A DNA stretch of 37,827 nt. It comes from Bryobacterales bacterium (GTDB lineage: Bacteria > Acidobacteriota > Terriglobia > Bryobacterales > Bryobacteraceae). Shown here piece after piece: positions 7,180 through 15,772 of this stretch; within the stretch, counting starts at the first letter, position 1, and every line of letters begins with the position of its first letter. A program made the position numbers and the translations under genes. Under the pieces are notes generated by a model that made no database searches, was not told the origin of the DNA, and saw only the letters and a program-made list of their open reading frames with translations. The stretch lies in NCBI GenBank assembly GCA_026954325.1, contig JAIXKK010000007.1, positions 1-37,827 on the forward strand, given 5' to 3'.

Positions 7180-9417
7180 ATGCGCCGTATCCCGAGCTTC
7201 CTCTTGATTATTCTGGCCGCCATCCAGGCGAGTGCGGAGAACGTGCCGTTGCCCGGCTTGCGGCAGCCTGTCGAGATCCTGCGCGACAAGTGGGGCGTTC
7301 TGCACATCTACGCGAAGACCACCGATGACCTCTTCTTCGCTCAAGGCTACATCGCGGCGCGCGACCGGCTTTTCCAACTCGACCTCTGGCGCCGGGTGAA
7401 TACGGGGAAACTGGCGGAAATCGTGGGTCCCGCCGCCATCCCGCGCGACCGCATCGCGCGCCTTGTACGCTTCCGCGGCGATTGGAACAAAGAGTGGGCC
7501 ACCTATTCGCCCGACGCCCGGCAGATTGTCGGGGCTTTCGTGCGCGGAGTGAATGCTTACATCGACAGCCTTCACGGCAGGTACCCGATCGAATTCCGGC
7601 TGGCCGGATATGCTCCGGGCAAGTGGGCGCCGGAGGACTGCGTGGCGCGCGTCGCGGGATTGCTGATGACCCGCAACCTGACGCGCGAGGTGGAGCGCGC
7701 CATGGACGTCCGCGACTATGGGGCGGCGCTTGTCGAGAAGGTAAGGCCGCCGGATCCGTTCATCCATCTTCAACCTCCCGCCGGGCTCGATCTTAAGGCC
7801 ATCGAAGCGGGGATCGTCCGCGATTACAACGCGGCCATCGGCGGCACGCGCATCGATACCGATCAGGGGAGCAACAACTGGGTGGTGGATGGGACCCGCA
7901 CCGTGACGGGCAAGCCGCTGCTGGCGAACGACCCGCACCGGCCCATCAACATTCCGTCACTGCGTAAAACGGTTCACCTGGTCGGTCCCGGATGGAATGC
8001 TTTCGGGGCGGGAGAGCCGGCGCTGCCGGGAATCGCGCTGGGACACAACGAGGACATCGCTTTCGGATTTACCATCGTCGGCATTGACCAGGCGGATCTG
8101 TACGTGGAGAAGCTGAACCCGGGAAACGCGGATGAATACTCGTACAAAGGCCAGTGGAAGAAGATGGAGATCGAGCGCGAGAAGGTGGCCGTCAAGGGGC
8201 GGCCGGACGAGACGGTGGAACTCCGCTACACCATGCACGGCCCGGTGATCTACGAGGATTGGGCCAACCAGAGGGCTTATGCGCTCAAGTGGGTAGGCTC
8301 CGAACCCGGGGCGGCGGGCTATCTGGGCGCGCTCTCGTTCGCGCGCGCCAGGAACTGGCGCGAGTTTCTTAAAGGCGTCGAAACCTACAAGGTTCCCTCG
8401 GAAAACATCGTCTATGCGGACCGCGAGGGCAATATCGGATGGATCGCCAGCGGCCTCGCCCCCATTCGCAAGAACTGGCACGGCCTGTTCCCGGCGCCCG
8501 GAGACAGCGGGCGCTATGAGTGGCAAGGGTTCCTTCCGCTTGCGGAACATCCTCGGGAATACAACCCGCCGCGCCACTGGATCGCGACGGCGAACCACAA
8601 CATCCTGCCGAAGGGCTATCAACCGGAACTGGGCTATGAATGGGCGCAACCGTACCGCTACCGGCGCGTGGCGGAGATGCTGGCGGGGGATAAGAAACTC
8701 TCCATTACGGATTTCATCCGCATGCAACAGGACGTCACCAGCGCGGCGGCAAAGCAGTTCCAGCAGATCCTGCGCAAGCACGCCGCCGCGGCAAAGCCGC
8801 CGGTGAAAGAGGTGTATGACCGGATGCTCGCCTGGGATGCGCGGATTTCAGTGGATTCCGTGGAGGCGGCTATCTTCAACGTGTGGATGACGCGGCTGCC
8901 GGAATTCCTGGTCCATTCTCCGCTGGCGGCGCGCATGGAGATCGGAACAACGCTTGGGCTGCTCGAGAAGGAAACCACGGATCGCGCTTTGCGGCTTTCC
9001 TATGACCGCACCGTGGCCGAACTCGAAAAACGTCTCGGCAAGGACCCCTCACGGTGGCAATGGGGCAAACTCCACACCCTCCGCTTCCAACATCCCCTGC
9101 GCGTGCCGGAACAATACGCCTCGCAATTCAACATAGGTCCGCTCCCCCGGCCCGGCGACGGAAACACGGTCAACGCCGCCAGCGGACCTGATTTTCGCCA
9201 GGCCAACGGCCCTTCCTATCGTGAGATCATCGATGTCTCCGATTGGGACCGCTCGGTGATGACCAACGTGCCGGGCGAGTCCGGCAATCCGGACAGCAAG
9301 CACTACCGTGACCTGCTCGACGATTGGGCGGCCGGGCGCTACCATCCGATGCCGTTTTCCCGGAAAGCGGTGGAAGCAGCAACCGAGGAGCGCATCCTGC
9401 TCACGCCTGCTCGCTGA
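7180..9417 (+). CDS. Penicillin acylase-family N-terminal-nucleophile amidase (S45)
   Basis: This 745-aa secreted enzyme has a signal peptide ending near ASAE (about residue 20), then the S45 fold: an alpha chain opening with PVEILRDKWGVLHIYA (30-45), a spacer, and a beta chain beginning at Ser231 in DQGSNNWVV, where autocleavage after Gly230 would expose the nucleophile. The family hydrolyses amide bonds of beta-lactam side chains, N-acyl-homoserine lactones or other acyl-amides, and is periplasmic. Length and domain order are typical of a full-length member. The ATG at 7180 is preferred over the longer frame because a -10-like hexamer lies 8 nt before it. About 200 nt of non-coding DNA separates it from the next gene. 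Confidence 0.92.
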   Translation: MRRIPSFLLIILAAIQASAENVPLPGLRQPVEILRDKWGVLHIYAKTTDDLFFAQGYIAARDRLFQLDLWRRVNTGKLAEIVGPAAIPRDRIARLVRFRGDWNKEWATYSPDARQIVGAFVRGVNAYIDSLHGRYPIEFRLAGYAPGKWAPEDCVARVAGLLMTRNLTREVERAMDVRDYGAALVEKVRPPDPFIHLQPPAGLDLKAIEAGIVRDYNAAIGGTRIDTDQGSNNWVVDGTRTVTGKPLLANDPHRPINIPSLRKTVHLVGPGWNAFGAGEPALPGIALGHNEDIAFGFTIVGIDQADLYVEKLNPGNADEYSYKGQWKKMEIEREKVAVKGRPDETVELRYTMHGPVIYEDWANQRAYALKWVGSEPGAAGYLGALSFARARNWREFLKGVETYKVPSENIVYADREGNIGWIASGLAPIRKNWHGLFPAPGDSGRYEWQGFLPLAEHPREYNPPRHWIATANHNILPKGYQPELGYEWAQPYRYRRVAEMLAGDKKLSITDFIRMQQDVTSAAAKQFQQILRKHAAAAKPPVKEVYDRMLAWDARISVDSVEAAIFNVWMTRLPEFLVHSPLAARMEIGTTLGLLEKETTDRALRLSYDRTVAELEKRLGKDPSRWQWGKLHTLRFQHPLRVPEQYASQFNIGPLPRPGDGNTVNAASGPDFRQANGPSYREIIDVSDWDRSVMTNVPGESGNPDSKHYRDLLDDWAAGRYHPMPFSRKAVEAATEERILLTPAR

Positions 9418-9433
9418 GAACAACCAGTTGAAA

Positions 9434-9529
9434 CTTCAGCTTTCGGCCGCTTCTGATAAGCGCGGCCCGGGTCACATGCGCCTCCCTTTGACGGGGCGAT
9501 GAGTCAACCGCGCATGTTGAAAGCTGAAG
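9434..9529. repeat. 11-bp inverted repeat in the gap after the acylase gene
   Basis: CTTCAGCTTTC (9434-9444) is exactly complementary to GAAAGCTGAAG (9519-9529), 74 nt apart, in the 199-nt gap between the acylase stop and the next start. There is no T run, so it is not a classical terminator. It could be a processing or attenuation element, or chance. Confidence 0.3.
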
Positions 9530-9616
9530 GCTGAACTGCTGTACGCTCTCCGCTTCCCCGGTGAAACTGCACCAACCCGTCCTGCATCCTGTTCTACGAT
9601 AGTAACTGGAGCAGCA

Positions 9617-10249
9617 ATGATCAACCGGAAATTCGCCTCACTCATTCTTCTTTCAACAAGCGCTCTTTTCGGGCAGTACAAAATGGAGCCGCTCAGCACG
9701 GCGCCTTCGGACGTGGCGCCCGCAATCGCCGGCGTGCTCGATAAGCAAGGCACGAAAATCATGGGCCCCGATGGCCAGATCTATTGCGAGATCTGGTTCC
9801 GCTCGACGCCCCCGCCCGCGGTGCAAAACAAGGAAATCTCCGTAACCTGGAACACTGTTGCACACGGCTCACTCATCGGCATCATCAATTTCCCGGCCAA
9901 GGCCGCCGATCGCCGCGGGCAGATTATCAATCCCGGCGTGTACACCCTGCGCTTCAGCTATTACCCCGCGAATGGAGATCACCAGGGCGTCGCCCCCCAG
10001 CGCGACTTCCTCATTCTCTCCAAGGCGGCGGATGACGCCGATCCCAACTCTACGCCCAAGTTCGACGATCTCATGGCGGTGAGCCGTAAGGCCAGCGGCA
10101 CCCCGCATCCACTCGTGCTCAGCATGTGGAAAGGCGACAGCGACTGGCAGGCCGGCTTTGACAAGATGGGCGAAACGGACTGGGTGCTCCAGACCACGGT
10201 CGCGGGAACGAAGATCGCCGTGATCCTGGTGGGAAAAGCCGAGGGATAA
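9617..10249 (+). CDS. Secreted conserved protein of unknown function
   Basis: A 210-aa product begins with a signal peptide (MINRKFASLILLSTSALFGQ). The mature sequence looks like a single beta-rich domain: SDVAPAIAGVLDKQGTKI near the N terminus, then NPGVYTLRFSYYP, and a C-terminal strand TKIAVILVGKAEG. I recognise it only as the kind of small secreted protein common in Acidobacteriota. No catalytic or metal motif is evident, and the protein has a single cysteine in the mature part. A Shine-Dalgarno-like GGAG precedes the ATG by about 6 nt, and a TACGAT hexamer at 9595-9600 gives a short leader. It converges with rnc, leaving 5 nt between stop codons. Confidence 0.7.
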   Translation: MINRKFASLILLSTSALFGQYKMEPLSTAPSDVAPAIAGVLDKQGTKIMGPDGQIYCEIWFRSTPPPAVQNKEISVTWNTVAHGSLIGIINFPAKAADRRGQIINPGVYTLRFSYYPANGDHQGVAPQRDFLILSKAADDADPNSTPKFDDLMAVSRKASGTPHPLVLSMWKGDSDWQAGFDKMGETDWVLQTTVAGTKIAVILVGKAEG

Positions 10250-10254
10250 CTTCG

Positions 10255-10989
10255 TCAGCTCTCCGGCGACTGGCTTCCGTTCAAGCCGCTCAGGTGCTCC
10301 AGGGCAATCTGGGCGGCCTTCTGGCCGGCGCTTTTCTTCGAAAGACCCTCGGCGCGGCTCGATAGTTCTTTTCCGATTCGCACTTCCACGGTGAACACCT
10401 TGGAGTGCTCGGGACCCTGTTCCCTTACGATGGAATAGCGCGGCGTGGGTAGTTTCATTCGTTGCGTCGTTTCCTGAAGAGCGCTCTTGAAGTCGTTCAC
10501 CCGGTCCTCGCCGTCCCCGCTTCCAGCCAGGAAATCGTTCAGGATGCGCTCCAATATGAAATTCCGCGCTACCTCTGTCCCGCCATCCAGGTATAGGGCC
10601 GCGATGAGAGCCTCGAGCGCATTGGCAAGCAGGGCGCGCTTCGAACGGCCCCCGCTCATCTCCTCGCCGCGCCCCAACCTCAGGAACCGGCCCAATTCGA
10701 GACCTTCGGCCGCTTCGCACAGCTTCACGGCGCTCACCAGGTGGGCCTTGCGCTTTGATAGGCCGCCCTCCGGCATATCCGGGAAGGACTTCACCAGTTG
10801 CTCGGACACAAGAAAGCCGAGCACGGAATCGCCGAGAAACTCCAACTGCTCGTTGTCCCCCAGCACACCGGGCCCCGCGGCCGGCTTCTCGAACCGGAAA
10901 CTCTTGTGGGTGAGCGCGCGTTCCAGCAAGGTTCCGTCCCGGAACCGGTAACCGAGTACACCTTCGAGAATGCCGGGATCTTCGCTCAT
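10255..10989 (-). CDS. rnc: Ribonuclease III
   Basis: The 244-aa protein cleaves double-stranded RNA during rRNA processing and mRNA decay. The N-terminal RNase III domain (about 5-155) carries the signature NEQLEFLGDSVLG with the metal-binding Glu and Asp, and a second acidic site in ANALEALIAALYLDGG. A double-stranded RNA-binding domain fills the C terminus (about 165-236), ending KSAGQKAAQIALEHL. I chose ATG 10989 because the family starts just before GILEGVLGYRF and GAGGCG lies immediately upstream; the longer frame overlaps the TPR gene. It is the last gene of a three-gene minus-strand set with two secreted proteins; lepB, era or acpP, common rnc partners, are not in view. Confidence 0.96.
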   Translation of the reverse strand: MSEDPGILEGVLGYRFRDGTLLERALTHKSFRFEKPAAGPGVLGDNEQLEFLGDSVLGFLVSEQLVKSFPDMPEGGLSKRKAHLVSAVKLCEAAEGLELGRFLRLGRGEEMSGGRSKRALLANALEALIAALYLDGGTEVARNFILERILNDFLAGSGDGEDRVNDFKSALQETTQRMKLPTPRYSIVREQGPEHSKVFTVEVRIGKELSSRAEGLSKKSAGQKAAQIALEHLSGLNGSQSPES

Positions 10990-11044
10990 CGCCTCGTGAA
11001 TAGCGGAGCAGCGGCGCCGATTGCGGTCCGGGCCGCCGCGAAAC

Positions 11045-11800
11045 CTACTTCTTGGTGTTCTTGATCTGCACGGCGCGGGCACGCTCGGCTTGCGCGATTT
11101 GCTTGATCTGCTGCGGGGCATCGGCCATGGCCATCACCTTCTCGAGAGTCGCGATCGCCTCATCCGGCTTGCCGGCTATGTTGTACACCTGCCCCAGTCG
11201 CACCATGTTCGCCGCATCCCCGCTGGCGTCCACGGCCGCCTTCATCTCGGTAATCGCCACGTCGTACTTCTTGCGGCCCAGCGCCACCATGCCGAGCGCT
11301 TCGTGCTGCTGTCCCTCGAAATCTTTTTTCGCGGCCGCCCATTGTTCGTCCGTCATGGCCGGATTCGGTTTCTGCGCTGTCTTCAGCAGTTCGCCGGCCT
11401 GGTTGGCAAGTTTTTCCGCCTTCGCCAGTTTTTCTTCCTTGTCCAGGTCGAACTCCCGCGTTTTCTGGGCAAGTCCCGTGGCCATGATGAGCATCGTCGG
11501 GTAGTTCTTGGGGTCCGCTTCGAGCGTCCGTTCGGCGTATACCATCATCTTCTCGTAGTCGTTCTTCTGCTGCGCCGATACGGTCGCAATGTACAGGGCA
11601 AAGCTCTTGAACTCCGTGTCGGCGAACTTCGTCAGCAGATTTTCCACCGCCGCGATCCGCGAATCCGGATCGGGCGCGTTCTGAATCGCCATGATGGCGT
11701 CCACTTCTTTTTGAGACTTCGGCTGCGGCGCCTTTTGTCCCCACATCACCGGCGCCGCTACCGCTAGCAGGCCGAACATTCCGAGAAGAACTCTCTTCAT
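11045..11800 (-). CDS. Secreted TPR-repeat protein
   Basis: A 251-aa protein with a signal peptide (MKRVLLGMFGLLAVAAPVMWG) followed by helical tetratricopeptide-like repeats. Clear repeat-like pieces are DYEKMMVYAERTLEADPKNY, then HEALGMVALGRKKYDVAITE, and ANMVRLGQVYNIAGKPDEAI. The C terminus is Lys-rich. TPR proteins of this kind act as periplasmic scaffolds; no enzymatic role is suggested. The start at 11800 is firm: AAGGAG lies 6 nt upstream and overlaps the stop codon of the preceding gene, so the two are probably translationally coupled. rnc follows after 55 nt. Confidence 0.85.
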   Translation of the reverse strand: MKRVLLGMFGLLAVAAPVMWGQKAPQPKSQKEVDAIMAIQNAPDPDSRIAAVENLLTKFADTEFKSFALYIATVSAQQKNDYEKMMVYAERTLEADPKNYPTMLIMATGLAQKTREFDLDKEEKLAKAEKLANQAGELLKTAQKPNPAMTDEQWAAAKKDFEGQQHEALGMVALGRKKYDVAITEMKAAVDASGDAANMVRLGQVYNIAGKPDEAIATLEKVMAMADAPQQIKQIAQAERARAVQIKNTKK

Positions 11801-11810
11801 CTTGCACTCC

Positions 11811-13310
11811 TTACTTATTCCCGGCTCTGCCAGGACGAAACTCTCCCTTGAGACCTCTCTCCGCCGTCTCGCGGCCCTTTTCCGAGCCGCCTTCCACGGC
11901 GAGCGCCGCCTGATAATATTTCGCGGCCTGCCCGGCTTCCCCACCAATGTCCGCCAGCCGGCCCAGGTAGACCAGCGACCAACACTTGTCCGCGGACTCC
12001 GGTCCCAATTCCAATGTCTTCTTTAACAGACGCTCGCCCAACTCCGGGTCGTTTCCCCGGATGGCGATCCGCGCCAATCCATAATATGCCTTGGCGTGCA
12101 CCGCCTTGTCATCGCTTGCCTGCAAAACCGCAAGAAATTTCACGCGCGACTCGGCCAGTTGCTTGCTTGCGAGCAGGTCTTCGGCTTCCCGCAACGTCCT
12201 TTCGGCCTTCGACACCTCCTTCGGAGGCGCGGGCGGCGGCAGCTTGACCTTTCGCGCAACCGGAGCCGTCGCGAACTGGACCCCTTCCAGCCTCTTATCT
12301 TCCTTCTTCAGGTCAATGCCTTCAATGAGGTCCGGGAAGTAAAAGCGCATCGACTGGTCCTGCTTCTCATACTTCAACAGAGCTTCGGAGAAGTACGGCG
12401 TCAGGATGTATCCTTCCGCCATGGCCCGGTCCACCATCTCCTTGCGCTTCACTCCCGATCCCGGACCGGTGGCCAGCCGTGCTTCGATCGCCTTCACCAG
12501 ACTCGCTTCGGTCAAAAGCAGAAAATCCTTCTTGTACATATCGGGCAGCAGCGGCGCCGGCCCGGCAAAGTCTCCCAGACCTTTTTTCTTCTCGATCAGT
12601 TCATGGCGCCGCAGCACCAGCGGGCCTACGAGATACTGCAGGTAGGCGTGGCGGATATCGTCAATCTGCGGCTCGTGGGAGTTGGTCGCCACCACGAAGA
12701 AGTCAACGCCATAACTGCGCACATGCACCTGGTTCGGGGGCGCCAGCAGATCGAGGTAAATCTGAAAATGTTGTCCGAGAGAGCCGCTGGTAGGGTTGCG
12801 CAGGTAACCGTTGGCTTCCAAAACGGCGCGGGAGACTCCCGCGTGATAGACCTCGAGGGCCTGGTTGAGGGCGGGTTGGGCCAGCTTCCACAGGGTATCG
12901 ATGCCGGCTTCCTGGTGGAATTTTTTGAGAAGATCCGGAAGTCCCGAGAGGGCGGCGACTTCTGGAGGCAGATCGTTTAATCGGTATCGATATTTGAAGG
13001 ACGGCGCCTCCACGCACAGACTAAACGAAATATACAAACTCAACGTTGCCGTGTCCGTCTCCTGGCGGTGCTCCCGCACATACCGGCGGAGTTCGGGGAG
13101 GATCGGAATGTCCTTAGCTGCCAATGCGTTACGCACTACGGTACGCAGCGGATGATTCGACGGTGAACCTGCTTCCGCGTCAAACCCCGCCGCGTTCAGA
13201 GCCGCCATGACGCTGAACAAGGTGAGGCTACCGTCCAACTGGTCCGGCTCGGCCGCCCTCAGGCCGCTCCCCAACACCAGAAACGCTACCAGGATTGTCC
13301 GAAATCTCAC
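11811..13310 (-). CDS. Secreted protein of unknown function with C-terminal TPR-like helices
   Basis: The product is about 499 aa from the GTG at 13310 (GAGG lies about 8 nt upstream); an ATG at 13409 would add 33 residues. I prefer 13310 because a signal-peptide-like stretch (FRTILVAFLVLGSGLRAA) then sits at the N terminus and the extra codons lack the strong G/C third-position bias of the gene. However, TAGTGT lies 7 nt before 13409, so that start remains possible. The N-terminal 350 residues match nothing I recognise. The C-terminal third (about 365-485) looks like TPR helices, including VHAKAYYGLARIAIRGNDPE and YYQAALAVEGGSEKGRET, after a proline-rich linker PPPAPPKE. The next gene's Shine-Dalgarno site overlaps this stop codon. 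Confidence 0.72.
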   Translation of the reverse strand: MRFRTILVAFLVLGSGLRAAEPDQLDGSLTLFSVMAALNAAGFDAEAGSPSNHPLRTVVRNALAAKDIPILPELRRYVREHRQETDTATLSLYISFSLCVEAPSFKYRYRLNDLPPEVAALSGLPDLLKKFHQEAGIDTLWKLAQPALNQALEVYHAGVSRAVLEANGYLRNPTSGSLGQHFQIYLDLLAPPNQVHVRSYGVDFFVVATNSHEPQIDDIRHAYLQYLVGPLVLRRHELIEKKKGLGDFAGPAPLLPDMYKKDFLLLTEASLVKAIEARLATGPGSGVKRKEMVDRAMAEGYILTPYFSEALLKYEKQDQSMRFYFPDLIEGIDLKKEDKRLEGVQFATAPVARKVKLPPPAPPKEVSKAERTLREAEDLLASKQLAESRVKFLAVLQASDDKAVHAKAYYGLARIAIRGNDPELGERLLKKTLELGPESADKCWSLVYLGRLADIGGEAGQAAKYYQAALAVEGGSEKGRETAERGLKGEFRPGRAGNK

Positions 13311-13392
13311 CAAATCGGCCTCAGGCTCTTCCAGTTTACCCAGTTTCGGAAACAACCGTCCTCTTCGCTCGTCAATTTTTTGCGTACCCCCA

Positions 13393-13421
13393 TGGACAGG
13401 AATGGCCATTCCGATTACACT
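13393..13421 (+). promoter_or_regulatory. Sigma-70-type promoter for infC (TGGACA-17-TACACT)
   Basis: TGGACA (13393-13398) matches the -35 consensus at 5 of 6 positions and is separated by 17 nt from TACACT (13416-13421). The predicted transcription start near 13428 would give a leader of about 106 nt before the infC ATG at 13534. Confidence 0.55.
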
Positions 13422-13422
13422 A
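13417..13422 (-). promoter_or_regulatory. -10-like hexamer TAGTGT, overlapping the infC -10 on the other strand
   Basis: TAGTGT on the minus strand ends 7 nt before an in-frame ATG at 13409. It overlaps the infC TACACT by five bases, so polymerase could not occupy both at once. No good -35 is seen for this direction. Confidence 0.35.
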
Positions 13423-13533
13423 GGGGCTGGAATTGTTTAACTGGATCTTTCCATGGGGATGGATGCCTTTCTGGTTTCATCCCCTTTTCTTATAGAAAGG
13501 AGCAGAAGAAGCACCGCAAGCGTCTGGTTTCGA

Positions 13534-14139
13534 ATGTACCCACCGAGAAACTTCCCCCCGCGGCGTCCCCGCATTCGTGAGAACGTCAACGAAGCGATCC
13601 GTGTCCGAGAGGTTCGGGCCGTCTTCCCCGATGGAGTCGTGGAGATTCTTCCCACGCAAACCGCCATCCGCCGGGCCCAGGAATTGGGCCTTGACCTGAT
13701 TCTCGTTTCCCCCACCGCCGAACCGCCCGTGGCCAAAGCCATGGATTACGGCCAATGGCAGTACGAGCAGAAAAAGAAACAGCACGAAGCGAAAAAGAAA
13801 CAACACGTCATCCAGGTGAAGGAACTGAAGTTCCGGCCCAACACCGATGATCACGACTACGATTTTAAGATGAACCACGCCATCCGGTTCCTCAAGGAAG
13901 GCAACCGCGTGAAAGCCGTAGTCCAGTTTCGCGGACGGGAGATCGCTCACGTCGATCTCGGCCAGAAACTCCTGCAGCGCTTTTCGGGAGATTTGGCCGC
14001 CTACGGACAGGTGGAAGGCCAGCCCCGGCTCGAAGGCCGGAACTTCCACGTCATTATCAGCCCCTTGAAGGCCAAGGAACCCGTGCCGAAGAAAGCCGAA
14101 AAAGCGCCGTCGCCTCCGCCACCCGCGCCTCCCCGTTAA
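13534..14139 (+). CDS. infC: Translation initiation factor IF-3
   Basis: The 201-aa protein binds the 30S subunit and checks start-codon pairing. The N-domain begins with NVNEAIRVREVRAVFPDG, a lysine-rich linker follows (EQKKKQHEAKKKQH), and the C-domain contains VKELKFRPNTDDHDYDFKM and QFRGREIAHVDLG, all diagnostic. A 20-residue proline- and lysine-rich tail extends beyond the usual end. The frame is open to 13453 but homology begins just after 13534. A strong AAAGGAG occurs at 13496-13502, about 30 nt too far upstream, with no start codon at normal distance from it. The usual partners rpmI and rplT do not follow; a convergent lactate permease gene ends 10 nt away. Confidence 0.93.
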   Translation: MYPPRNFPPRRPRIRENVNEAIRVREVRAVFPDGVVEILPTQTAIRRAQELGLDLILVSPTAEPPVAKAMDYGQWQYEQKKKQHEAKKKQHVIQVKELKFRPNTDDHDYDFKMNHAIRFLKEGNRVKAVVQFRGREIAHVDLGQKLLQRFSGDLAAYGQVEGQPRLEGRNFHVIISPLKAKEPVPKKAEKAPSPPPPAPPR

Positions 14140-14149
14140 CCCGAAGCGG

Positions 14150-15772
14150 CTACCGCGCCAATTGCGGCGCAACGTAGGAGTAGAACACCGAGATCAGCCC
14201 GATCACCGAGGCGAGGAAGATGCTGTGCCGCAGCGTGAAGCGGAATAGCTTCGCCTCGTCGGTGGAGGGCATTCCGGTTGCCGCCGCCGCCACCGCGATG
14301 CTCTGGAGGCTGATCATCTTCCCCATCACGCCGCCGCTCGAGTTAGCCGCCGCCATCAGCGCCGGGTTCAGATTCAGCTTCGTCGCCGTCACCACTTGCA
14401 GGTTGCCGAACAGCGCGTTGGCCGACGTGTCGCTTCCGGTCAGGAACACGCCCAGCCATCCGAGCAGCGAACTGAAGAACGGGAACAAACCGGCAGTGGC
14501 GGCGAAGGCCAGGCCCAAGGTCACGGTCGCTCCCGAGTAGTTCATCAGAAACGCCAGCCCCAGCACGGCGGCGATGGTGATCAACGACAGGAAAAGCTGC
14601 CTTGCGGAATGGACCAGAACCCCCACGTACTTGCCGGGCGCCATCCGAAGCACGAGCGCCGCGAAGAGGCTCGATACCAGGCACGCCGTTCCCGCCGCGG
14701 AGAGCCAGTTGAAGGTATATACGGCGGGATACGCGGATGGTTTCGCCACCAGCGGCTGCACGCGCTCCACCATGTTGTGCAGCATCGGCCATTGGAGATT
14801 GATGGTCACTTTGTTCAGAATTGCCTTAAAGGAATCCTGCCCCCACAGCAGCACCATCACCACCAGCAGAAGATAGGGCGACCACGCCAGAATCACGTCG
14901 CCGGTCGAGTGCTTCGCGGGCGCGTGCCCTTTCGCCGCCCCCTCGAGTTCGAACGTATCTTTCGGTTTCCAGACGTTGAACAGCAGCACCAGGCCGGCGA
15001 TGGCCACCAGCGACGCCGCGATGTCGGTGAGCTGCGGTCCCAGATAATTCGAGACGCAGAACTGCGTCAGTGCAAATCCTCCTCCGCACACCATCGCCGC
15101 CGGCAGCACTCCTTTGAGCGCCCGGAACCCGCCCATCACGTACACGAGATACGCCGGCACGAACAACGAGACCGGCGCGCAGATGCGCCCGACGTTCGCG
15201 CTCAAATCAAGCAGCGGCAGCCCGGTGATTCCCGCCAGGGTGAAGATGGGGATGCCGATCGAGCCGAACGCCACCGGAGCCGTGTTCGCCAGCAGGCAGA
15301 TGCCCGCCGCGTAGAAGGGCGAAAATCCGAGCCCCGCCAGCATTGCCGCCGCCACCGCCACCGGCGTTCCAAATCCAGCCGCGCCCTCAATGAACGCCCC
15401 AAAGGAAAAAGCAATCAGGAGAGCCTGCAGACGCCGGTCACCCGATAGCCCGCCCACGGAGTCCTTGATGATCTCGAACTTCCCCGTTTCATAGGCCACC
15501 CGGTAGAGAACAATTGCCCAATAGACGATCCACCCGATGGGCAACAGGCCGAACGCCGCCCCATACGTCACCGACCCGAGCACCAGCCCCACGGGCATCC
15601 CGTAGGCCAATATGGAAACCAGAACCGCCGCGGCCAGGCCGGACAATCCCGCTATCCAGGCAGGCTTGCGCACCACCCCCAAAAGGAAGAGGAGGACGAA
15701 GATGGGAAGTGCGGCCACGAGCGCCGAAACCGGCAGGCTGTCCGCGAGTGGTGTGTAGTTCTGTTGCCACAT
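14150..15772 (-). CDS. lctP: L-lactate permease (LctP family)
   Basis: This 540-aa inner-membrane protein is a lactate or glycolate:proton symporter of the LctP family. It is hydrophobic throughout with about 12-14 membrane spans. Diagnostic pieces include FGAFIEGAAGFGTPVAVAAA, the following CLLANTAPVAFGSIGIPIFT, and the C-terminal GVFLTGSDTSANALFGNLQ. All are typical of E. coli LldP/GlcA relatives, and the length matches. I chose ATG 15772 (MWQQNYTPLADSLP), the usual family start, rather than 15796. No Shine-Dalgarno site is obvious. No lactate dehydrogenase gene is adjacent, so the link to lactate oxidation is not supported locally; the GMC enzymes are several kilobases away. Confidence 0.93.
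   Translation of the reverse strand: MWQQNYTPLADSLPVSALVAALPIFVLLFLLGVVRKPAWIAGLSGLAAAVLVSILAYGMPVGLVLGSVTYGAAFGLLPIGWIVYWAIVLYRVAYETGKFEIIKDSVGGLSGDRRLQALLIAFSFGAFIEGAAGFGTPVAVAAAMLAGLGFSPFYAAGICLLANTAPVAFGSIGIPIFTLAGITGLPLLDLSANVGRICAPVSLFVPAYLVYVMGGFRALKGVLPAAMVCGGGFALTQFCVSNYLGPQLTDIAASLVAIAGLVLLFNVWKPKDTFELEGAAKGHAPAKHSTGDVILAWSPYLLLVVMVLLWGQDSFKAILNKVTINLQWPMLHNMVERVQPLVAKPSAYPAVYTFNWLSAAGTACLVSSLFAALVLRMAPGKYVGVLVHSARQLFLSLITIAAVLGLAFLMNYSGATVTLGLAFAATAGLFPFFSSLLGWLGVFLTGSDTSANALFGNLQVVTATKLNLNPALMAAANSSGGVMGKMISLQSIAVAAAATGMPSTDEAKLFRFTLRHSIFLASVIGLISVFYSYVAPQLAR

Noticed and set aside
9418..9616. Intrinsic terminator after the acylase gene
   Set aside because: The 11-bp inverted repeat has a 74-nt loop and no T run, so it does not fit a Rho-independent terminator.
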